Origin: Nageia nagi
Taxonomy: Eukaryota > Pinophyta
Reading direction: 5' to 3'
Assembly (NCBI GenBank): GCA_050084985.1
Contig: JBITNC010000001.1
Coordinates: 114,204,001 to 114,268,000, forward strand
DNA length: 64,000 bases
Shown: positions 58,801 through 64,000 of the stretch, piece by piece
Layout: every line of letters starts with the position of its first letter
Position numbering within the stretch: the first letter of the stretch is position 1
Made by a program: the position numbers and the translations under genes
Notes under the pieces: model-generated
Databases searched by the model: none
Seen by the model: the letters and a program-made list of their open reading frames with translations, nothing else
Told to the model about the DNA's origin: nothing

Positions 58801-59689
58801 TATGAAGTTTTTGACAAACATATCAAAAGGATTTTAATATCAGCATCATAGAGTGAATGAAGTAGTACTCTCAACTAGTTATCAAGCAACTAAATTAATG
58901 ATAGTACTTGGTTTCCCATTGTGCAAGATTATGATGAAGTGACATGCACTGAGAAGTAAAAATAAAATCATTTAATGTTGACACATACCCAAATATGATA
59001 AGCTAGTGTGAGAGCTAACATGATATTAATGGTAACTTACTTGTACTTGGTAGTGCAAGTAATGCCATCATATCTTGAAGTGATAGGTGTAGTGCCAATA
59101 TCATCCAATGATCATGTCCAAGATTTTGTGATCCAAATTAGATAGTTGAAGTCATTTGCATGATTTGAAAAAGGGACTTAAATCATTCTTGGTAATGACA
59201 TGCATAACTTGAAATTTGTGATGCATAGGAATGACCACATTTTTTCTTGTAGTGGAATGATGTGTACTTTATGAATATACTTTATTCCTTTAGTATGATA
59301 CTTCATCATATGATCAATAAGTCTGTGTTCTACTTCAATATGTAGTGGACAAACTACAAAAACCTTCTCCTAGACTAAAGAATGACATGTTCGCATGGAA
59401 AAAGAGTTATAGGTGTATGCACAAAATAGATAATGGATAGTATAATAAAATATAAATAATAATATAAATAACTAAATCAAATTCAAGAAAAAATGCATAC
59501 CTAAGTGAGCTATGTGGAATAGAAAATGGTACAAAAGACTTTTTTACACAACAAGATTGCCAAATAGTTGATTTTCACCCATACAGATGGTAGAAATTGG
59601 TTTTCATTTGAATGACTACCAAATATTTGGTTTTCACCCCTATCATGGGCTGATCAGAATTGACTAGCTTTATTAACCTTGTACAATGA
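58801..59689 (-). other. Gypsy-3 spacer between integrase end and 3' ORF
   Basis: No coding motif. Contains a CACTA-terminus-like sequence at 59240-59254 (separate entry). Confidence 0.45.
59240..59254. other. Isolated CACTA-type terminus
   Basis: TTTTTTCTTGTAGTG: inverted, this is CACTACAAGAAAAAA, close to the left end of CACTA-2 (CACTACAAGAAAAT). No partner end or matching 3-bp duplication (next bases GAA) found. It could be chance in AT-rich DNA or a remnant end. Confidence 0.35.
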
Positions 59690-60110
59690 TAGTTTTAGGT
59701 GAGTTTGGTGGAGGAAGCAAATCGCTCCTCTATCAAATAAATATTTGTTTTGCTTAGCTCAAAAATAAACTCTACTTTGGAAATAGGTTGATGATAAACC
59801 CTTAATTTGTGGCCATTGACCAATAATGTTTATCTGGAATCATCAATTGGTTTCAATTGAATAGTCCCATTATTAAAGATTTGTAGAATTTCATAAGGAC
59901 CCAACCAATGAGTTCTCAGCTTACCCATAAAATCTTGGTAACAGGAATCAAATAGTAATGCCTAGTCACCCACTTGGAATTCTCTTTGGTAAATATATTT
60001 ATCATGTCAAGCCTTTCTTTATTTTTGAATCACTTCAATATGGTGTAGGGCTTCTTTTTTAAGTGCACTTAATGCATTTAAATCTAGTGCTTTTTGAATT
60101 TGTACTGGAG
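59690..60110 (-). pseudogene. Gypsy-3 integrase C-terminal domain
   Basis: Minus strand: KALDLNALSALKKEALHHIE, then a stop, YQREFQVGD, LLFDSCYQDFMGKLRTHWLG, PYEILQIFNNGTIQLKPIDD, then LLVNGHKLRVYHQPISK. This is the GPY/F module and C-terminal tail of an Athila-type integrase. The catalytic core and zinc finger are absent because the sequence is fused upstream to RT. Confidence 0.88.
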
Positions 60111-60700
60111 ATAATCTTATCAATACCTTTTCCAAATTCTTTAGTGCTTCTTCATAAGTGTTCCCATAGACTATAAAGTCATTCATATAGACCTCCACAC
60201 AATCATGTATAAAATTTTTAAAAATGGCTAGGACTACCCTTTGAAACATGGTTGGAGCATTACAAAGGCCAAAAGGTAACACCCTATAAGCATATTTGCC
60301 CCAAGAACATGTAAAAGCAATCTTTTCCTAGTTTGCATCTGCAATGTTAATTTGATTGTAGCCACTAAAACCATCTAAAAAGGAAAAGTACTTCTTCCCA
60401 GCCAAAGTATCTAAAACTTGATTAATAAAAGGTAAAGGGAAGTGGTATCAATGTGTGGATTTATTTATACATATATAATCCACACAAACTCTCCACTTAC
60501 CATTTTTTAAAAACTATGACCAATGGTGATACCCACTTACTGCCAAAAATAGGATAGATAAAATCTACACTTAATAATTTTTCTATTCCTGTTTTAACAA
60601 TATCCTTTAATGTTGGGTTCACCCTTTATGGTGGCTATTGCACTAGCCTACTTTCATTAGTGTATATGTGATGTGTACATGTCTTTGGATGAATACCCTT
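60075..60700 (-). pseudogene. Gypsy-3 reverse transcriptase, truncated by deletion
   Basis: Broken frames from about 60600: FIYPIFGSKWVSPLVIVFKK (fingers), SFLDGFSGYNQINIADAN-like (palm, partly frame-shifted), CFTCSWGKYAYRVLPFGLCN. Then an open piece from 60282: MLPFGLCNAPTMFQRVVLAI, then DCVEVYMNDFIVYG. The catalytic box reads Y-M-N-D, with Asn replacing the first catalytic Asp. After YEEALKNLEKVLIR the RT sequence stops, and integrase-type sequence (LSPVQI, KALDLNAL) follows in the same frame. The thumb, RNase H and integrase core are lost. Confidence 0.88.
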
Positions 60701-60759
60701 CATGTCAGAGTACTCCTAGGCAAAAGCACCACTCTAACTTTGTAGAACTTGAAAAAGTG

Positions 60760-61700
60760 TTGATTCTTCTTTAATGGTCAACCAACTATTGATATTTAGT
60801 TTCCTATATTCTCAAAGTGAGATCTATTTGGTTCCTTCTTGAATGGAACATAATTGTTGAGGTGTTTGTATGAATGAATTTAAAGGATAAGTATGAGGAA
60901 ACAAAGAATGAAATACCTTTGTTCTTTCTCTGAAATAATCACCAATAGAAATGATGTGAGTTAAAGGAAATTTGAATAAGGAGAGGAGATGAGATTGTGC
61001 AATTGGTGTTATGCTAAAGATCTATTGTTGTAGTTTCATATCAACCTATTGAGAAGACTCACTAATATCTTCACCAGATTCTTCTAGTTCCTCCACATGT
61101 TCTTTAATAGTTATCATTGTCAATGTAGCAATGTTATCTGCTCCATACATCTTAGGCTCATCAACCTAAATTTTTCTTGAAAATTCTAATGAAGGCTATG
61201 CTGGTGGATACAAAGATGACTATTTTATTCTTGTGCCAGCATTAATAGTCATGGGACAAAACCTACAATCTATAAGAGCTACTACAGTGGCCAACCAAGG
61301 TCTACAAAAAATGATGGGATAGCCATTATTATTCTTTCTTGGGTTTAATATTAGAAAGTATACAACATACTCTTAGGCCTTAATGGTAACAAGCACATCT
61401 TCAATTATGCTTACATGTGTAGCAATTGATTGATCATCCATTTGAAGGATGGTTGTGGTAGGTTAAATTTCATTAAGGGCTAACTTGTTGCATAAGTCAA
61501 CAATGATTATATTAATGGCTATTCCCAATTCTATTAATACATTATAAATTATTGTAGATCCAATTACAATAGTTATGAGTGGAGTGCCTGGATCTCCATA
61601 CTTGGGGGTAATTACATTCCCTGCCAAAATATCTGCAAGTTTACCATCAACTTGAATGGTTTATGGCAAACTCTTCCTCTTTCTTCTTATAGTTTTTATG
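60760..61700 (-). pseudogene. Gypsy-3 aspartic protease and linker
   Basis: Minus strand: VDGKLADILAGNVITPKYGD, then YNVLIELGIAINIIIVDLCN, in which the usual D-L/S-G active site reads E-L-G. Then MDDQSIATHVSIIEDVLVTI and FCRPWLATVVALIDCR, corresponding to the conserved 'LGRPFL.TA.A.ID' motif. A Glu/Ser-rich linker follows toward RT. Frame breaks are present. The Asp-to-Glu change would probably abolish cleavage. Confidence 0.78.
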
Positions 61701-62358
61701 CATAATTATTTCACATATTTATTCAATTCTAGAATCTCCTTTATGGCCTATAGAATTGGTATTAGAATATTCAATTTTCTAATTTCTTGAAGAATCTAAG
61801 ATTCTTCTTTATCAAAAATTATTACCAACCTTTCTAGGTATGGTACTGCACTACCTAGTGCTTCACTATTAATTAGAATTTCAATGTCTAGAACTACTGG
61901 TTCCTCCTCTAACATCTCTATCACTATTGGTTCTTATTGTTGTGACTAGCTTTGTTTGGGCATAGGAGGATCAATTGTGCATCTAGATTTGAGTCTTACA
62001 TTTACTTCAGAAACATCTTCTTACTCTAAAGTATTGGTAGCATTCACTTTTCAGCTAAGATTCTATAGAGGCTATGTTGGTAGGATAGGCTACCTTGGAA
62101 GAGGTTGAATTTGCTACTGTGATGCAGGTAAGTAACCTTATATTGAACATGAGTTCTTCTTTGTGTTTGATATGATTGATTTGAAACTCCTTGATACTAA
62201 TTTTGAGGTACATTATTCCATTAATTATGTGGTTGATTCCATTGATTCTATGGCTAATTCCACTAATTTTATGGTTAATTCCACTAATTCTATCAGTATG
62301 TACCTTCAAAATTTAACCATTATGGATATTGGGGAGAATTCATAGGCTATTGATATTG
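61701..62358 (-). other. Gypsy-3 gag-protease junction with short repeats
   Basis: Minus-strand reading is rich in Ile/Asn/Gly/His through a ~21-bp repeat ('attccactaattctatggttaa' on the plus strand, 62215-62300, about five units: INGINHI-like). No domain. It is probably a low-complexity linker. Confidence 0.55.
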
Positions 62359-63806
62359 CTAAGGAGTATACATATTTTCAAACCTACTATTACTAGGAGG
62401 TATAGAATTTATGTAATTTAGATCCAAGATTGAATTTACCATAAAAGTTTTTACAACTAGTAAATAAGCACATCCATCAGTTGGATGTCCCAACTCATAG
62501 ATATTGCATATTGTAGTCTTATCCATGGGACATTCATGTAGAGCATGCTTTTGATGGCACCTTGGGCAAAAAATACTCAAAGGTTCCTTCATAGGTGTTT
62601 TGCTGAATGCTTCTACATTTTTTATTTGATTTAATTGAGATAAGATGTCTATTTTTAAGGAAGCTAATTCCCCCAAAATTTGTGTTACTATCGATACGCC
62701 ATACTACTTTAGATCTCTTTGAATGTGTTTTAGTTTGAGAATAGTTCCTCATAAGTTCCATAATATCATTCTAGTCAGCCTTATATATGTTCCCTCCTCC
62801 AATAAGGTTCAAGGGTTCCAAATAAGACTCTAACAATCCCCTTAGAAAGATTATTTTGAACAACTCATTATCTAATGCTAAAGCACACCTCTTTTGGAAA
62901 AATAAAAATCTATCCAAATAATCTTATAGACTTTCTTCATCATTCTACTTGAACTTGAATAGTTCATCTTTTCTATCCTTCACTCTATAATATTCTTGAT
63001 ATTTTTCTAGAAATTTCATTTCCATCTCTACCCATGTTGTAATTGAGTCTACTGATAAGCCCATAAACCATATCATGGCATTATCCTTTAAGGTGGATGG
63101 AAAGAGTTTAAGCTTTTAATTATTTGATTCATAATCATAGGTATTACAAAGGAATTTGAATTCAAATAGAAATTGATCAAGATCCTCTTGTGATACTCCT
63201 CTAAATGTAGGAATATTTGTAGTGTATATTTTTCATAGGAGCATCTAGTCTAGGTTGGAGCCTAATTGGATAAGTGAAGGTCCAAAGAGTATTCAAAGTG
63301 TTCACTGAGGCATTAGATATATTGACTATGAAAAGAGGATTTTTATAGGTGTGGTAAGGACTATAGCCTTATTGTGGAGAAACTTTTGCTTTTTCAAATT
63401 TAACACTTGAGGATTCTTGAGTTGACTCTTCAAGTGAATGATCTTGAGGGCTTAAAGATGAAGGGCGAATTGCTTGGTGAGGAGTTTCCAAACTTAATTT
63501 TTGAAAAATTTCAAGAACTTCACTAATAGCAAACTACTTTGAAACAACAGGTTCTTCTAGCTTTTTAAGTGTAAACTCAACTTTCTTTTGCTTTGAAGAA
63601 CTTGAGGATGGAAAATTAGGACCTTCTGGTGATGATTCACCATGCATCCTTAGAATAACTACTTTATAATCACCAAGTATTGTAGAGCTTTGAATTGGTA
63701 TAGACCAAATGGACTTGGGGGTTTTAGGAGAGGGTTTTATCCCCTCTTTTGGCTTGTTAGCTAATGCTATGAATCTCCCTTTTTCATCTCTAACTCTATT
63801 CTTCAC
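62359..63806 (-). pseudogene. Gypsy-3 gag
   Basis: The start is ATG at 63806 (MKNRVRDEKGRFIALANKPK), open to 63534 with a Ser/Pro/Lys-rich N-terminus. The core gag domain lies at about 62800-63240 in broken frames: IPTFRGVSQEDLDQFLFEFK, LKLFPSTLKDNAMIWFMGL, TTWVEMEMKFLEKYQ, DYLDRFLFFQKRC. The 62359-62676 block has the Cys/His cluster FCPRCHQKHALHECPMDKTT then CNIYELGHPTDGC, a double-knuckle arrangement seen in Athila-type gag. 62534-62761 is a frame-shifted overlap. Confidence 0.88.
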
Positions 63807-64000
63807 AAAATAAACAAAAGTCTATGTAAATCATAAAAGAAAAATTAATCTAAATAAATAGAAAGGAAAATATATTTCCTATGATTTTCATAATTGTACT
63901 CTTGACTAAGTGTTGCTCAAGACCAATTGGACTACAAAGTGTGAGGAGGCATCGCTAAATATAACCTCTAAAATGGTACTATCAACACTAAAAATAAGGA
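63807..64000 (-). other. Gypsy-3 leader, cut by the window edge
   Basis: Non-coding sequence upstream of gag. PBS and 5' LTR would lie to the right, outside the window. Confidence 0.5.

Larger units (their letters stand above)
57864..64000 (-). mobile_element. Gypsy-3: Athila-like Ty3/Gypsy element, internally deleted
   Basis: Minus strand in sense order: leader (to 64000, with PBS and 5' LTR outside the window), gag with a CCHC-like cluster, protease, RT, integrase C-terminus, an extra 3' ORF and PPT. RNase H and the integrase core are missing through a deletion. The gag cysteine cluster and the RT words DCVEVYMNDF and integrase GPYEI..IFNNGTIQL are typical of the Athila clade. Confidence 0.85.

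Noticed and set aside
59240-59254. Right end of a further CACTA element paired with CACTACATGATATG at 51168 or with 53569
   Set aside because: Terminal repeats do not extend beyond the first bases, no 3-bp duplication matches, and the 51168 word is part of a local short repeat.
1-64000. Any complete new biological system (defence, biosynthetic cluster, toxin system)
   Set aside because: All readable coding sequence is assignable to transposable elements or PPR fragments, apart from one short unknown remnant at 20240-21456; nothing is organised as an operon or an intact gene cluster.

Overview
This window is plant nuclear DNA from a large, AT-rich, repeat-filled genome. I found no intact single-copy host gene, no rRNA, no tRNA and no CRISPR array. 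It is almost entirely a nest of decayed transposable elements: Ty3/Gypsy of two lineages (Tat-like and Athila-like), Ty1/Copia, CACTA (En/Spm) and hAT, plus pentatricopeptide-repeat (PPR) gene fragments carried by CACTA elements. Long non-coding element leaders, LTR pairs that differ by about 6-7%, and many stop codons point to old insertions that were not purged. A gymnosperm such as a conifer would fit, but this is inference and no marker gene is present.

Layout. 1-15678: a nearly full-length Tat-like Gypsy element (Gypsy-1) on the minus strand with both LTRs (left one cut by the window edge), PPT, PBS, gag, protease, RT, RNase H and integrase. It also carries an antisense, apparently intron-containing gene resembling plant-mobile-domain proteins between pol and the 3' LTR. 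Gypsy-1 sits inside an older Copia element (Copia-A), whose 5' part lies at 15679-19888. 19889-22190: a broken ORF for an unknown charged protein and A-rich DNA. 22190 to beyond 44681: a decayed Gypsy element (Gypsy-2, plus strand) interrupted three times: by CACTA-2 (22353-25950, TSD TAA) within the RNase H coding region, and by a Copia-like element without recognisable pol (29508-37917) and CACTA-1 (38011-44680, TSD AAT) within its 3' LTR. CACTA-1 in turn contains a truncated Copia (about 41157-43018). 45861-49690: a hAT-like transposase pseudogene whose 5' half is tandemly duplicated with a 1.4 kb period. 49697-51090: an array of about 240-bp repeats. 51560-55220: a complete-in-domains but broken CACTA transposase, minus strand. 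55227-55600: a further PPR fragment. 55600-57859: a probable LTR. 57864-64000: an Athila-like Gypsy (Gypsy-3, minus strand) with gag, protease, RT fused by deletion to the integrase C-terminus, and an extra 3' ORF.

No intact cellular pathway is encoded. The most unusual structures are: the PPR fragments shared by two CACTA elements and found beside the CACTA transposase; an ~80-bp tandem array in CACTA-2 that is itself amplified PPR coding sequence; the antisense gene of Gypsy-1 with a GC-rich inverted-repeat module recurring in its leader, its intron, the LTRs and the element's own leader; and the RT-integrase deletion fusion in Gypsy-3. I found no convincing new defence or metabolic system. 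All readings are by eye from translation and repeat comparison.
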